Source of the DNA: Sesamum alatum
Lineage: Eukaryota > Streptophyta > Magnoliopsida > Lamiales > Pedaliaceae
Assembly (NCBI GenBank): GCA_034509735.1
Contig: JACGWO010000002.1
Span: forward strand, 48,977,115-49,041,114
Length of the DNA: 64,000 nt
Direction: 5' to 3'
Both the position numbers and the translations under genes were made by a program. Below are positions 48,772 to 62,043 of this stretch, piece after piece (the stretch's first letter is position 1; each line of letters opens with the position of its first letter). Under the pieces are notes generated by a model. It saw only the letters and a program-made list of their open reading frames with translations, had not been told where the DNA came from and searched no databases.

Positions 48772-51268
48772 ATGGCGATACTCTCCGATTACGAAGAAGA
48801 AGACCAGAAGAAGCCAACGTCGTCGGCGGCGCCGGCGAGGAAGCCATTTAATGCCGCTTTTGATCCTTCGGATCCGTTGGGATTTCTGGAGAAGGTGTTT
48901 GAGTTTGTTGCGAAGGAGAGCGATCTGTTCAAGAGCGATTCGCTGGTGAAGGATGTGAATGCGGTGGTGAGAATGGTGAAGGATAAAGTGGAGGCGGAGG
49001 AGAAGAAGAGGAAAGTGAAAGTTGAAGGGAATGGTAAGGCAGAGAAGAAAATTAAGGAGGAGGTGCCGGCGGCGGCGCCAGTTAAGAAGGAAGAGGTGAA
49101 GAAGGACGTGGTTAAGGATGAGAAGGAGAGTGAGGATAAAGTGGAGGAGGAGAAGAATGGACGTCGAGGTAACTTTCCACTGGTGCAAAAATTTTTATTT
49201 GCTCAATTTTTACTTTTCAGTTTACACTCTGATACATAAGAAAGATTATTTATTTAATTCCAGTGAAGCATTTTATTAATTGAATTTTGGGTGTGCTTGT
49301 TTGTGTAAAGGGGCTGTTATCGTGTTGTTTTCTAAAAGCTCAAGTTTTTTTATTATACTATTTGATTGAGTTCGTTCTAGGTTATATTTGTTGGTTGGGG
49401 ACAGGTATTATAATCGTAGTTGTAGTGAAGTTTGAGATGGTATCTGAAGTTCAACTGTGTGCTGCTTTGTGAAATTGCAATTATCAGAAAAACTAAAGGA
49501 TGGGTCTTTAGTGATTTTCTTTATATCTTTCAGTATTGGTTCGCTGTGTCATTCGGCATTCATTTTTCATGGCATAAATACGAACATCCACTTCTAATTC
49601 TAGCATCATATACTACCTCATGGGGATATTCAATGTTGATACGTGCTTGACACTGTCACTGTTCTATTCTTGTAGAGGACACTGTTCTATTGATTGCTAA
49701 CTGGGTAATGCTTTATTATCTCCATGCAGTTCCTAACAAAAGCAATGGCCTTGATATGGATACATACTCCTGGGGTCAATCATTACAAGAAGTTAACGTC
49801 ACTATTCCTGTTCCTCCTGGAACAAAGTCAAGATTCATTGCTTGTGAAATAAAGAAGAATCATCTCAAAGTTGGGCTCAAGGGTCAACAACCGGTTATTG
49901 ATGTAAATTAACCTGCCTCTTTGTGTTTTTTATTGTGCCATTGTACTATTCTTATTGTGCTTTTTTTTTTTTTTTTTGGTTCAAGTATTCAGTTATGGTT
50001 CATGTACTTGCACAATTATCGAACACTTTTGTTGTTGCTCAAGTACTTAGTGTTTTTTTCTTCCTCTTATATGTACTTGTAGGGGGAGCTTTTTCAGCCT
50101 GTTAAAGTTGAAGACTGCTTTTGGAGTTTAGGTATGCACTACTTAGCCAATTAAACATGTTTACAATCCATGAACTATTACCCAGCTAATAAATTTGAAT
50201 TCCTGCAGAGGACCAAAAATCAGTCTCCATTCTCCTGACAAAACAAAACCAGATGGAATGGTGGAAGTATTTGGTGAAGGGTGAGCCAGAGATTGACACG
50301 CAAAAGGTAGAACCTGAAAACAGTAAATTGGCGGATCTGGACCCTGAAACACGTTCTACTGTGGAAAAGATGATGGTAAGCTTTTAATTCTCCCATCTGC
50401 TTTGATAGCCCATTTAATCTAAGAATATGTTTATCCAGCGTAAGAGGTTGCTTCGTGGTGTCTTTACGAAAGTGCTTTAGCTACCAAGTTCAATGCTTCA
50501 ATTCATCTGATACTAATTTTGGTTTTACCCCAACAAACATCATCTTCTCCTGTATAGACGCCGAAACTTTGCATGTCTGTCCATTGTTCAACTTCTATTG
50601 GACATCAAAGGCATCAAGACCTCTTGTTACATTATGTTGAAACTCACATCAAATTTCAACTTTCTGTGGGTGGGACATGGGGACCCAGAAGAATCAACTG
50701 ACTTTATAGCATCCAAGATTGTTTGCCAACTTGGTCATGGTCAATGCATCTGGGTTGACAGTTTGATCATTTGAGTAGGTTTTGAATCACAGTCGTCTCT
50801 GCTGTCAAAGATGGTGGTCCATTGTGATCACTGTCTGATCATTTGAGAGTCTTCTTTCATCCATTCTTCACTATGTTTGCCCGAACTTTTGGTTCGGTGG
50901 CCTTCGAATACTTTCTGTTCTTTGGAGCTGTGGCAGGTTCCTGCCTATGTGCCTCTGCTTAGTTTATCACTCAGTCCTTTTATTTGTTCTCCTACTCTTG
51001 TTTAACAATAAATGTTATCTTGGTCTCACACAATGCCTTCATCAGTTTGACCAAAGACAGAAACAAATGGGCCTTCCAACCAGTGATGAGACGCAGAAGC
51101 AGGAGATATTGAAGAAGTTTATGGCTGAGGTAAACACTGAGTGATCAATGATCATCGTTGCCCCCATCTTTTGCCACCCCTTTATTTGACTCAACCGGTT
51201 CACTCATCAAATTTGTATTGCTTTTGCAGCATCCCGAAATGGACTTTTCAAGGGCGAAGATCAACTAG
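48772..51268 (+). CDS. NudC-domain protein, BOBBER1-like co-chaperone
   Basis: NudC/CS-domain protein; Arabidopsis BOBBER1 is a non-canonical small heat-shock protein needed for development and thermotolerance. Six exons, 48772-49168, 49730-49902, 50083-50131, 50209-50375, 51046-51129 and 51230-51268, give 302 residues (BOB1 about 304). An N-terminal helical region ([20 protein letters not shown]) is followed by a Lys/Glu-rich coiled linker (about 70-132). The CS (p23-like) domain (about 140-232) includes [57 protein letters not shown] and [15 protein letters not shown]. The C-terminal tail has [17 protein letters not shown] and ends [12 protein letters not shown]. All exon phases agree. Cytosolic by family. 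A perfect heat-shock element sits in the proximal promoter. Confidence 0.95.
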
Positions 51269-53905
51269 AAAAACAGCCTTCAAATTACTTAATAGAACAT
51301 ATGTGTGTGGGTAGGAGTAAATTGGATGACAGTAATTGCTCTAGTTAATTTTTGCTGGCTTTCTGCTGGTCTTCATTTTGAGTGACTTTACTCCCCTGGA
51401 TTCGGAGGTCCGTCAGGCAGGATTGGATTCAGTACCCTGAGAATGATTGGCAAACAAACAAACAAACCATGGCTTCTTGAAATCACTGCATTTCTAGTTT
51501 AAATGAGTGACATTTCTCTATAGTGTAGTGTTTATCGAGCTGATGGTAATTGTTCACCAGACATACTAACTCCATCCTACTGAATTTCATACGATATACT
51601 GGGATTGGAATTTTGTTTTGGAGGTATGTCAGCTAAGATTAAAATTTACCATTCATATGATTAAATAAGGTATAAAATTGCCCGTAAATTTTGAGATTTT
51701 TGAATTTTTTTTTTCAATGGGCCGGGTGTCTAAGCCCAATGGGTTCTCTTCTCTAGTTGAGGATCAAATTAGAACTGTTTTTTTTTTTTTTTTGTTATTT
51801 TGTTTTTTTTCTCTACACTCTAAGCCGTTTTCTCTATGTTTGTATTTGTAAAGAGTTGTATTCCAACATTCCATAATTCACTAAGAAATGCCAAAAAGAT
51901 GATTTTCAAAGTTGCTTTACCTAAAAAGGAATGCGGGACCCTACAGGTATTGCCATGTTTGTTCACTAGCAGGTAGGACTTATCACAAGAATGGGCTTCA
52001 ACAGATGGAGATTCTTTTGTTTTTTTGTTTTTTGTTTTCCTTCTTTTTTAATTCTTTTATTGATATAATGAATTGAGTAAAATAAGAATTTTTTTAAAGA
52101 TAATTTAGTTCTTTTAAATCATCTTTTATTGAGCTCACTAGAGACAAGTTTTAATTTTTAAAATTGAAAAAGCTGAACACGAAGGTTAAAGGTTAGTTTG
52201 GTTCGTTTTGTGGGTAAACTGATTTAGGTTTGTTTCGGGCTGGGGTATAGATGTAAATAAAGTATTCATTGAGGGGGTCAAAGTGTAATTTTCAATATTT
52301 TTTAGGAAAAATATATATATTTTTTTTTGAGGGAGACCCTAAAAGAAAAAAAAAGGCTAGTCTTATTTCTTTTTATCTAGTCAAATATGTTAAATTCCCA
52401 AAAAAATTGTTTATTGACATGACTATAACTCAATTTTCGCTAAATTCTGATCCTATATTTGCTGGTCGATTCCACCGAAAATCTTCGCTATCAAAAGAGC
52501 CAAAAACATTAAAAGAAAAAACAAATGCGTTTTGTCGGATGTTCAAATGTTGATGTAAATTTGTTCCACAATTATGTCTATTGGACATTGAGTTGGGTTC
52601 GTGGACTAATGATCAGATTGGCATCTATATTTGAGAAATATTTTGAAAATTCCCAACTTGATATGAATAAAGATTCCTCTTGAAAAATCTTAACTTATAG
52701 AATTTGAAATCTTTCAATACACGTTGGAATAAAGACTTTTTATAAGGTAGATTCTATATGAGATAGAGTTTGTAGTTCCTATATATATTGGGATAAGAAC
52801 TCTTTTTTAATAGAGTTGAGTGCATCTATACAATGGCAATGATAAAAACAACACAAGTGTTAGTACAATTGAGTTGATTACAATACAAATCTCTCTGAAT
52901 ATACTCTCTCTCCAAATATCCTCTGTTTATACTTCTTTTCATATTTTTTCTTGAAGCATTACCAAAGACTTTATGAATTTGAAGTATATAAACAAGTGGC
53001 CGCTCTGATAGTAATTCATCGCAACGAGCAAGTCGTGTCCGTGAATTTACACAACAATTAGAGTAAGGTCATGCATCTGTGATCTAGAAGATGTTTGTAA
53101 GGGCGATTTTCAAAATAACAAGAAAGATATATTTATGGTCTAAACAAGATAAAATTATATAAACAAACTTGATTTAAATACGTAAATCGATATACTTTCG
53201 ATGCATTATATAAACTCGATGCACACATATATGCCTATGTGTTTGAGTACCTCAGTGTGCACACAAATTTATTTTTGCGAGTTTATTATTATTATTTTTT
53301 TTATCTTTCCAACAATATGAATTGATATAGGGTTGTCCACAATTGTCATTCTCAACTAGTTAGGTGCCACTCTTGAATTTCCTCTCATCCAAAAATTTGC
53401 AAATGAGTGCCAAGTGGTTTTGGCCTCTAAGGCCAACAAATGGGACCCACAAACGAATAGCTCCAAACTCTTTAACATATTTTAAGAAAATATTTTGTAC
53501 ACTAGACATTTTAATTACAATAATATATCGACTGATTAGATGATCGTAACATAAATAATTATAACACATTTAATTTTTTGAAAATAAAAGGTATATAATC
53601 ATGATCCTTATATACAGTGCATAAAGTACTTGGTCCGGTATAAATTTAATTATTAAGAAAGTTGAGACAATCGATTTTACCTATTTTTTCTTTCTTTTTT
53701 TCCTCTAAAAAATAAAATCTGAAATTAGTAAAGAACCATGCAACCGCTAATATTCGATGTCGTCTTTGGAGATATCTTTTCTTTCTTTTTTTCCCCGTCA
53801 ATTGTCGATAATTCAGGAACTCCATAGAACTGAAAAAAATAAGAAAAAGAACTTAATTGGGTATGGAAGATGCATGATCATTTCATACAAAAATTTATAT
53901 TATTC
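51269..53905. other. NudC 3' region and AT-rich intergenic sequence
   Basis: 51269-51640 is probable 3' UTR and flank. A poly(T) run at 51779-51794 and a roughly 470-bp block at 52590-53060 (ending near cgtgtccgtgaatttacacaacaa) hint at retroelement debris, but no paired ends or reading frames were found. Confidence 0.35.
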
Positions 53906-53910
53906 GAAAA

Positions 53911-54410
53911 GGGATAATTATACCGTTCTCTTTTAAGATTTGATATAATTATACGTATGTCTCTTGTGATTTGGAAAACTATATATAATACCCTTGACAT
54001 TGTTTTCGTCTAACAAATAGATTTCTCGTTAGTCAAAATTCACTGAAATTGTTAATATTAACAGAAAAAAATTGAATGAAAATTCATATGTAATTTCGAT
54101 TGACTTATCACTAACTTATTGCATATCAAACAATTTGGCATGTGAAGAGATATCTTCACCTTTATAAAGGTAGGTTGATTAGAAAAAAATTTGTTCGACC
54201 TGCTATAAATTAGTACTAAGCCAATTTGGGGTAAATATGGGTTTTCATTCAATGTTTTTGCTATCAATAAATTCAGTAAATTTTAACTAATGGATGAGAT
54301 CTATTTATCAGATGGAAACAATATTAGGAGTACTAGATATAATTTCTCAAACAACATGGGTCTACATGTAATTACATCAAACCTCAGAAAAAGAAGGTGT
54401 AATCATCCCT
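53911..54410. repeat. MITE family 'GGGTAAATTACA', copy I
   Basis: Left GGGATAATTATACCGTTCTC, 'gatttgatataattatacgtatg'; right 'tgtaattacatcaaacctcagaaaaagaaggtgtaatcatcc'. About 500 bp, longer than copy C. The centre diverges. Confidence 0.65.
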
Positions 54411-54420
54411 CAAAATTTTT

Positions 54421-54540
54421 TAGCGATAATTACATTTACACCCCCTAATCTATGATATATTTACACAAACCATCCATATATCTTATATAATTACAAAAAC
54501 CACCCTTGATAATGATATTGATATTTTTTTAGGTGTAAAT
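54421..54540. repeat. MITE-family fragment next to copy I
   Basis: 'gataattacatttacacccccta' and 'ataattacaaaaaccaccctt' resemble one end of the same family. Only a partial copy. Confidence 0.4.
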
Positions 54541-57500
54541 TTGTATAAATAGCTTTGTTTCTTGTCAAAGCTCCCCAAAACACTTGGATTTTCAGACCAA
54601 GAAGAACAATTCTAGAAGCCAAAATTCATTGATTTGAAGCTCAATGTGAAAACTTGAATCAAGAATGAGTGCAAAAGACAAACACATACATGTTAGTGGG
54701 AGGGATGACCACCTACTTCATTACAAAAATATAAATTATTATTGTGCACTTCATCATCACCATCAATACAACTTTTGTCCCTTTCTTACACTTCTTCCTC
54801 TTCTTCAATGCACCAAAACAAACCTGCAAGAAAATTGATTTCCTTGAATCAATCACTCACTACACACACTAACACACACTTGGTTTGTTTTTATTGTTGT
54901 TGGTTTGAAATTCCCATTTAAAATTGATAAAGTGATCAAAATGACCACGGCACAATATTGGTAGGCTTTCCATCCTTCCTATCATTACTTCCATATTTGA
55001 TTGATGAATATTACAAATTAATATTGCATTTCGCAAATTATATTTTATACACGTGTTGTATGTATATATATATATATATAATATGAGACGTAATATCGAT
55101 TTATAATAGAATTCTCAAAGACTTTATGTAGATAATTGATTGAGTGTCTAATTAAGAATTTTAGTTGAAATAATTCAATCATGTTTTTTTTTTTTTTAAT
55201 TTTATTGTTTGATGATGGTGTTTATATGTTGTCGAGTAATTTTGTATGTCATCTTTGGTATCGTGGAACGAGAGATGTCAAAAAAGGTCGAGTGATATAT
55301 ATAATTTATTTATTTATTAAGATGTCGAAATCAATAGTGATAAACTATAACAAGAACTTGCCACGTGCTTGTTCCTTATTGTATAAAACAAAATTTTTCA
55401 TGATGTATAAGGACAAGGTGTGCCACGTGCCAAAAGGTTAGTAGTAATTTATTTTTTTTAGTATATATATATATATATATTCTCATTATTTCATATTATT
55501 AATTTTTCCAATTGTAATTTCCTATTGTGGAAAATTAAGGTTGGTAAGTAGTGTCCATGACCCATGTCAAAATGCACATCTCACTTTAATCATAAAAAGT
55601 TGAGACATACATACATTCCACTTCTATTAAAAATAAAATAAAATAGTAGAGTTTAGAAATTCTAGCTCCTTCTTTTTTTATTTATAATAAAAATTTAAAT
55701 AATTTTTAATTTTGATGCATAAATACTTATAAATTACCCACAAATTCTTTACAACCCACCTCCAAAGTCCATATTCCCACATATATATTATTTTCATATT
55801 GTAAGCTATTAGACCTAAGATTATATTATTTCAATTCCCTTAAGTGGAAGGGATCACTTAATTAGTGGGATCTTTTCTTTCCTCCAATGACCAATAATGC
55901 CAAAATTTTATTGATTACTTACTATTTAAAGATTCAACGAACAAGTTATTTAATTGGTCAATTTTCTTACTATTTTTTTCACCTCATATTATTCATGTAT
56001 TCCTTCTTTTTTTTCCCCCAAAATTATGCTTTTCGACAACGTCAACTTAATCATGGACGTAATGGTTTAATGCCTGAATTTCATTACTTGATATTTTGAT
56101 CTGAGTTACAGTACGTCGACACTTCAACAAATTGAAAATTCTCGATATTTCTTGAGTTTAGAATTACAAGTCGAGTTTATATGGCAAGTTATTTAATTAT
56201 AATATACTTTTGAACAACATAATGAAATATTTTTAGGAATTGTTATGATTATTTCTATGACCAAATGAAAATAATAGTATTAGTTAATCTTTTTAGGGGT
56301 TTAGTGAGGCACAAATTTTGGACCTGACAACTGAATCTTTAGCAATTAAGCGTGCTACATAAGACACGCTTTTCAGTTGATTTAAGAATTTTCACTTTAT
56401 TAATTAGCAAAAGCCTGATCAGATAAAGAAGTTTATTCCTCGCAAGTGTCTGGACTTCCAGTAATTGCAAGTTGGTCCTCTTTTTTGTTCTCTGAGGCTG
56501 GGAAAAGGACAAGTACTTTTTATTTTCATATTTAAATTAATTACACTAATGATTTTTTTATAATATATATATAAGGAAATATATTTTATTTTTTGTAGGG
56601 CAATTTGCATCGTGCATCAATGCGTGGAGAATAAATAATTCAGGCCAACTAGAGGACAGAATCCTTTTTTTTCTTTTTTCTTTTTTCTGAATAATATATA
56701 TTATTTAGAATTTAATTAGGCTGAAAGCAAGAAAATAAAATTAAAATAAATGCAAATATTTATGTGGTTTAGTTAAATTAGGCTACGTGTACATATAAAC
56801 AAATATAATAAAATTTCTAATTACAAATATATGGTTGCCGAAACTCATATAAATTTATTTTTGAAGGAATGTATAAATTCTTTAATTAGACAAGGAATAA
56901 AGTCAGAAAGAAACAAAACAAAAAGATCAAGTACATAAATAATAATTTTATATCAAATTGCATACAAATATAATAATAAATCATAAACTATTAAGAAAAT
57001 AAATAAATACTCATATAAATAGGACTAAAATTCGAACTCAACACATCTATTAAGTAAAAGATGTTGGGTTGCACGGTCATCTATACTGCATATTAAGGAG
57101 AGCACTTTTTGATGTCTCTCCTATTTTTCGTCTATTTTTTTTATATTTAATTTTTTTTGTCTACTTTTCCATCCCCAATTATTATTTTTTTATCTAAATT
57201 CTCACTTTCCCATTATTTCTTTTTTTTTTATTGTCATTCATCTTTTTGTCATATTTTTTTAAAAAATTAATATTAAATTATTAATTTATATATACTTTAT
57301 TAAATAACAAAGATTTTACAAATATTTTACTTTAAATAATATTTATATAAGTTGCACACACACATATATATATATATATATGTACCAAAACTACTAGTAT
57401 TAATAAAGCAAGACCTCATTGGCTACACTATAATTTTTTTTGGTTAATCACGCAATTTTGGCTTAAAATGATGAATCAATTACGAGTCTTTTCTTGAGGA

Positions 57501-59334
57501 TTTTCTTCTATAAATGAGATGAAAAATTCAGAAAAAAAAAATGAATTTAATATGCATTCTACAATTATAAATTAATATAAAACAATTAATAAGATTTTGC
57601 GGTCATTAGTAGAATAAAATCCACGATAAAAATAAGATAATGAATAGCAAAAATATAAAATATGCATGTGAAGAGATTAGCTAAAATCAAATGATATGTA
57701 TAGTTCCAGATAAAAAAAAATAAAAATGATATGTATAGTTGATATCAAGATTTCATTTTGTATAGTCTTCAATATTTAGATAATTATAGAAACATAAACA
57801 CAATTATTCTTATTACATAAACATGTACGATAATTATTCAATGAGAAATATAAAATCGTAGTTGTGATTCCGAAGAAATTTCACCAACCATCTAAATGAG
57901 TTAAGACATGTCCTTAAAATCATAAATTATTTACAATAGTACTTACAGATTACCCACCAACACAATATTCATATCTGTATAGAAAATATACCCATAATCT
58001 ATTTTTGGTATGAAAAATGTAAATTGACTAAAATACCTCACGTATACTTATTGATTGAATAAATAATCGGTTCTTTAATATTTTAGTATTATAATAATTT
58101 TTTATTTACATATATTTAAAAATTAATTTATTTTATTAGTTATGGTCAACTATTTTTTTTAAATTTTTTTTATTTAACTAAATAAATATAAATAAAAAAA
58201 ATTAAATTATACATACACATCAAATATGCTTATTTAGGTCTGACTATATAATTATATAGTCTTGACAAATGGAGGCAACAAGTATTAATTAAGAATGAAA
58301 GCGATTGAACCTAAACGATGTCGTCAAGTTGTCCCAATAGAAGCCAATTATATATTTCGCCACTTGGAGAAGACATTATTGGATACGTGTCATCTTTTGG
58401 TTGGCCATCATATGTCCTTTTCAATTTATACATAAAACTATTTGATATAATTTTTTTTTTATAAAAAATCTTGAACCTAAATCGTCGGATTATCTCCCTA
58501 GACGACGAAAGTATATAAATATTATGATCACCCCTTCAGATGATGGGAATGAATTGGTAAATATGTTCATTAATCTTTTATCTTTACTTTTCGTTTTATT
58601 TCAGTTCGTAATATTTCAAATACACTGTAATAGTTTTTTATTTTTAATTAGATCTCAATATGGTTTTTCCCGTTAAATTTTAACGAGATCTAATTAAAGA
58701 GAATAGAGTATTCCAGTAATGCAGGATTGAGGAAAACTTATGTATTTTAATAATTTGTCAATCATTACAAAATATCATATTACTTCAATAATGTTATTTG
58801 TTATTACTAAAACTTAATAAAACAACTATTAATAGAAAAAGAAAATTCAATGTGATAAATATATTTTTTTTGCTTAGGTATTAAAATGCAAAATATATAA
58901 AAAGAATTAGCATGAATCTCGATCAACATATTTTGTTATTATACATTGGAAAATTTAAAGAATACTTTGGTTTGGATTTATTAAATTTATTTATTTTTTT
59001 CTGAATAAGTACTTGTTGTTTTAGCATTTCTGTTTTTGTTTAGTTATAAAAAGTAACATTATTGGAGTACATTATATTTTTTTGAATATCGACAAATTTA
59101 TTAAAGTACATGAGTTTTTTCAACTTACCTCTCATCAGTGGAATATTCCATCCATTTTAATTAGATTCCGTTAAAATTTAATGGTTAGGGACTGTAATGA
59201 TATATGTTTAAAAATGAGGGATTCTACGGTGCATATGAAGAATGATGGATTAAAGTGGGATGGAAAATAAAGACATTTGGCTTAATTAATTTTACTAATT
59301 TTCAGTCAAGAACTTTTAGGTTAAAAATGGTAAA
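54541..59334. other. Gene-free AT-rich region
   Basis: 4.8 kb without a gene I can support. Notable points: (TA)n runs at 55060-55082, 55464-55480 and 57363-57381, a T-rich tract at 56664-56690, and a short inverted pair AATTAGATCTC ... GAGATCTAATT at 58647-58698. Frames at 54665, 55181, 55887 and 56419 are short and lack motifs. Confidence 0.4.
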
Positions 59335-59343
59335 AATAAATGC
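59335..59343. other. Target-site duplication of MULE2, left copy
   Basis: AATAAATGC, identical to 62077-62085. Confidence 0.85.
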
Positions 59344-59381
59344 GGAAAAATTATTTAAAAAATATAAATAAAAAAAATTTC

Positions 59382-59686
59382 GAAATTGGTGTGTTTCACA
59401 CCAATTTCCGTTTTTGAGAGGGTTTGTAACCCCGTCTTCTGAAGAGACGGGGTTACAAACCCCGCCTTATAAAATGTGTGTCAGGCAAGATGCCTGACAC
59501 CCACAAACTCCGTCTTCAGGAATGTCAGGCATTTGCCTGAGCACTTTTAGAGAGACGGAGTATGTAGTCCGTGAAGGCTGGTAAAAAAACCAGCCTTCAC
59601 AGGCTTGATGACTCTGAAGACGGGGTTTGTAACCCCGTCTTCAAAGTGCTTTTTACACGTGAAGGCTGGTCAAAAAACCAGCCTTC
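59382..59686. repeat. Left hairpin train of MULE2 (seven palindromes)
   Basis: Consecutive perfect or near-perfect inverted repeats with 2-14-nt loops: 59382-59408 (GAAATTGGTGTG), 59420-59463 (GGGTTTGTAACCCCGTCT), 59478-59500 (GTGTCAGGCA), 59527-59540 (CAGGCA), 59571-59600 (GTGAAGGCTGGT), 59616-59642 (GAAGACGGGGTT) and 59661-59686 (GAAGGCTGGT). Little sequence lies between them, and the GC content is well above the surroundings. Confidence 0.9.
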
Positions 59687-59977
59687 CATGCATGCGTCCC
59701 ATCTCGCCTTTAATGCATGCGTTTGTGTATATATATATGCAAACTCCCCGAGCTTATCACATTCAGAAGAAATCGAGCTTATCTCTTACGTTCGGAGAAG
59801 AAGATATTGTGCGGAGAAAAAAAATTTCAGTGTTTGGTGTGGAAGTCGACGGAAACTAATCGAAAAAATTGCAGTTGCGGTTACAGTAAGTTGTTTTTCT
59901 TAAAATTTTACATTATATAAATTTTATTTTGCTCGTTTTTGTTGTAACGATTTTTTTTTATATTTTCTTGTGAAGAT

Positions 59978-60925
59978 ATGACAGATGAAAACAATATTGA
60001 TATTGTTATATTTTATGGAGGTCAACGAATTGAGTCATATGATTGTGTGGGTTATGATCGTCCGGCTTTCCGATTTATGAAAATATGTCGTACTACTACA
60101 TTTGTTGAACTAGAGTCGATTTTGTTCGAACAACTTAGACTCCGTAGGGTTGATTATAAATTACAAATATATTTTAAGTACACAAGCTGTTGTGGTGGTC
60201 GGTGGCGGGAGATGGTGTTGCTGATCAAGACCGATGAAGATGTTCAATTTTTTTTCAGTCCCACCAGTGGAAATTCGTATGTTGATATTTTTGTTGAAAC
60301 AGAGATGATTTGTGAGAATATCGTAGAAGATGACCCATTTGTTGGTGATTGGGGTGCATATATGTCTATGTTAACACAAGATGCGCCTAACTTGCCAGCA
60401 GTTACTAATGTCATGGACAGGTTTGGGCTAAATGAAGAGCATGCAGGTCCATCCACATACCACTATGACGACAGTGACGATTTAAATGACGACCCCGAAG
60501 CAGATAGTTGCTTAAATGATGATCGGATGAACTCAGAACCGGATGAGGTTGAAGAAGATATTCAAGCTGACGAGGATCCTGAAAATGGCGATGAAGTCAG
60601 CATTCCAGTTATGTTGGATGTGCTTGGAGGCAGTGGTTTTGAGTCGACAGCTGAACAACAACATGCAATTGATTTGAACATACCTGTTGCATCTGAACCT
60701 ACTTCTCTATATCCTGTTGTTCCATTCTTCACAATGACACATCCCGAGGTGCCTATTGACTCCATAGATATCCCTACTGGAAAATGGGGGCATTTTTACG
60801 ACTCAAATTGCGGAGAGCTCGGTGCAGGTATAGTTTTCAAAAGCAAGGACCACTTGATTGCAAATGTACAGGATTTCTCCGTGCGCTGGGCAAGACGAGA
60901 ATACCGCGTGGTTGAGAGAAATTAG
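59978..60925 (+). pseudogene. MuDR-type transposase, N-terminal 315 codons only (MULE2)
   Basis: Open frame of 315 codons starting MTDENNIDIVIFYGGQRIES. The first part is the N-terminal domain of MULE transposases (KYTSCCGGRWREMVLLIKTD, FFSPTSGNSYVDIFVETE). An acidic linker and the MuDR domain follow (IDSIDIPTGKWGHFYDSNCG, GIVFKSKDHLIANVQDFSVR, WARREYRVVE). It stops at TAG just where the zinc-finger, RNase-H and SWIM parts should follow; those are deleted. It aligns in order with the MULE1 transposase N-domain (DSIDVPSKYAKFYDANEG, MIFKNKDHLIGAVKDHSIRH), but the two are clearly different lineages. Could encode a DNA-binding fragment; inactive for transposition. Confidence 0.85.
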
Positions 60926-60958
60926 GGCAGGATTTCTCCCTATGTTTATTTTACCGCG
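60926..60958. other. Deletion joint between the MULE2 transposase and PMD fragments
   Basis: Only about 30 bp separate two convergent truncated genes whose missing parts would face each other, so one internal deletion explains both truncations. Confidence 0.6.
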
Positions 60959-61666
60959 CTAACTCGCCGTACAAAGCTCCCTATACATATATCCCAACAC
61001 CGCGCTACCCCAATTAGGGGGGCCATCTTCAATGTCCTCCATGTGTTGCAAATACAATAGGGAGACACAGTTTCCGGTGGCATCAGGACACAACAATCCA
61101 CCAAGAATGCACAAAGCACATACACGTGCCTCTTGCAATACTTCCTCCCAGGGACTATCATCATCACAAGTGTTGACCACTAGCCATTCATGTAAGACGG
61201 GTAGTCTTATCCGGGAGTGCTTAAATGCATCTTCCGACGGAATAAACCCCAATAAGTTAGAGCAATATTCCTGCCATTGTGGAATTGAGCGCCGTGAATC
61301 TACTCCCGTGATCTGATTACCGCCAACCGGAAGGTGCCAGATAATGGCGATGTCCTGCAGTGTGACAATGGCCTCCCCTATCAGAAAATGGAAAGTATGA
61401 GTTTCGGGCCGCCATCCCTCTACTAATGCGGTAATGAGGTGTTGATCAATTTCAATATGACCACACCTAAAAACACCCAAAAATCCCATGTGATATAGTG
61501 CTTGTAGAACTCGAGGATGGTGTGGGATTATTTGAAGATTGCGAAAAAAACTAGTATCGCCACGCCGTATTATTAAATTTGTGTCCTCATTTCCGGACAC
61601 ATCTTCAGAACGATGATTTCTTTGATCATATAATACACTATTATCACGTGGACCAAAATTCGCCAC
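60959..61666 (-). pseudogene. Plant mobile domain (PMD) gene, 3'-truncated (MULE2)
   Basis: Open frame of 235 codons on the minus strand: start MANFGPRDNSVLYDQRNHRS, then the PMD core LYHMGFLGVFRCGHIEIDQH, GWRPETHTFHFLIGEAIVTL, DIAIIWHLPVGG, ARVCALCILGGLLCPDATGN and NWGSAVLGYMYRELCTAS, then stop. It is colinear with MULE1's PMD gene, whose next residues and the three following exons are missing here. The parts left are undamaged, unlike MULE1. It is transcribed toward the transposase fragment (convergent), the opposite of MULE1. Function in the transposon is unknown. Confidence 0.85.
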
Positions 61667-61733
61667 GATACAAATTTAAAGAAGAAACAAAAAATAAATT
61701 AAAAATTGAAGGAGAAGAAGAACATATAGACTT

Positions 61734-62043
61734 GGAGTGAATTGCAGCAATTCACTCCCTCCTTTATATAGGCCGAGCCTTCACTTGAAAAAGTGAAGGC
61801 TCGGCCTTCCTCCAGCCTTCAAAAGAAGGCTGGTCAAATGGGTCATAAAGACGGGGGTTCAACCCCCGTCTTTATGACACATTTAACTTCTGTGTCAGCA
61901 TTAATGCTGACACAGAAGTCAGCACAAAACGCTGAAATAAGTCGGGGTTTATAACCCCGACTTATTTCAGTCACTCATAAAGCGGGGTTTGGAACCCCGT
62001 CTCCGCTTAAAAACGAAATTGGTGTGAAAACACACCAATTTCG
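61734..62043. repeat. Right hairpin train of MULE2 (eight palindromes)
   Basis: Hairpins at 61734-61758 (GGAGTGAATTG), 61771-61806 (GGCCGAGCCTTCACTT), 61812-61833 (CCAGCCTTC), 61842-61878 (GTCATAAAGACGGGGGTT), 61886-61919 (ACTTCTGTGTCAGCATT), 61932-61970 (CTGAAATAAGTCGGGGTT), 61982-62005 (GCGGGGTT, imperfect) and 62014-62043 (CGAAATTGGTGTG). Loops are 0-9 nt. Arms are mostly perfect. Some stem motifs (AAGGCTGG, ACGGGGTT, GTGTCAG) recur in the left train. Confidence 0.9.

Noticed and set aside
52590..53060. Possible solo LTR (TATA-like AT-rich part, then a GC-richer tail)
   Set aside because: No terminal TG...CA pair, no duplication and no second copy in the window.
54665..54835. Short frame starting MSAKDKHIHVSGRDD
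   Set aside because: Fewer than 60 codons, His-rich by chance, no family recognised and no gene structure around it. A microRNA hairpin was also considered, but no known mature sequence or stem was found.
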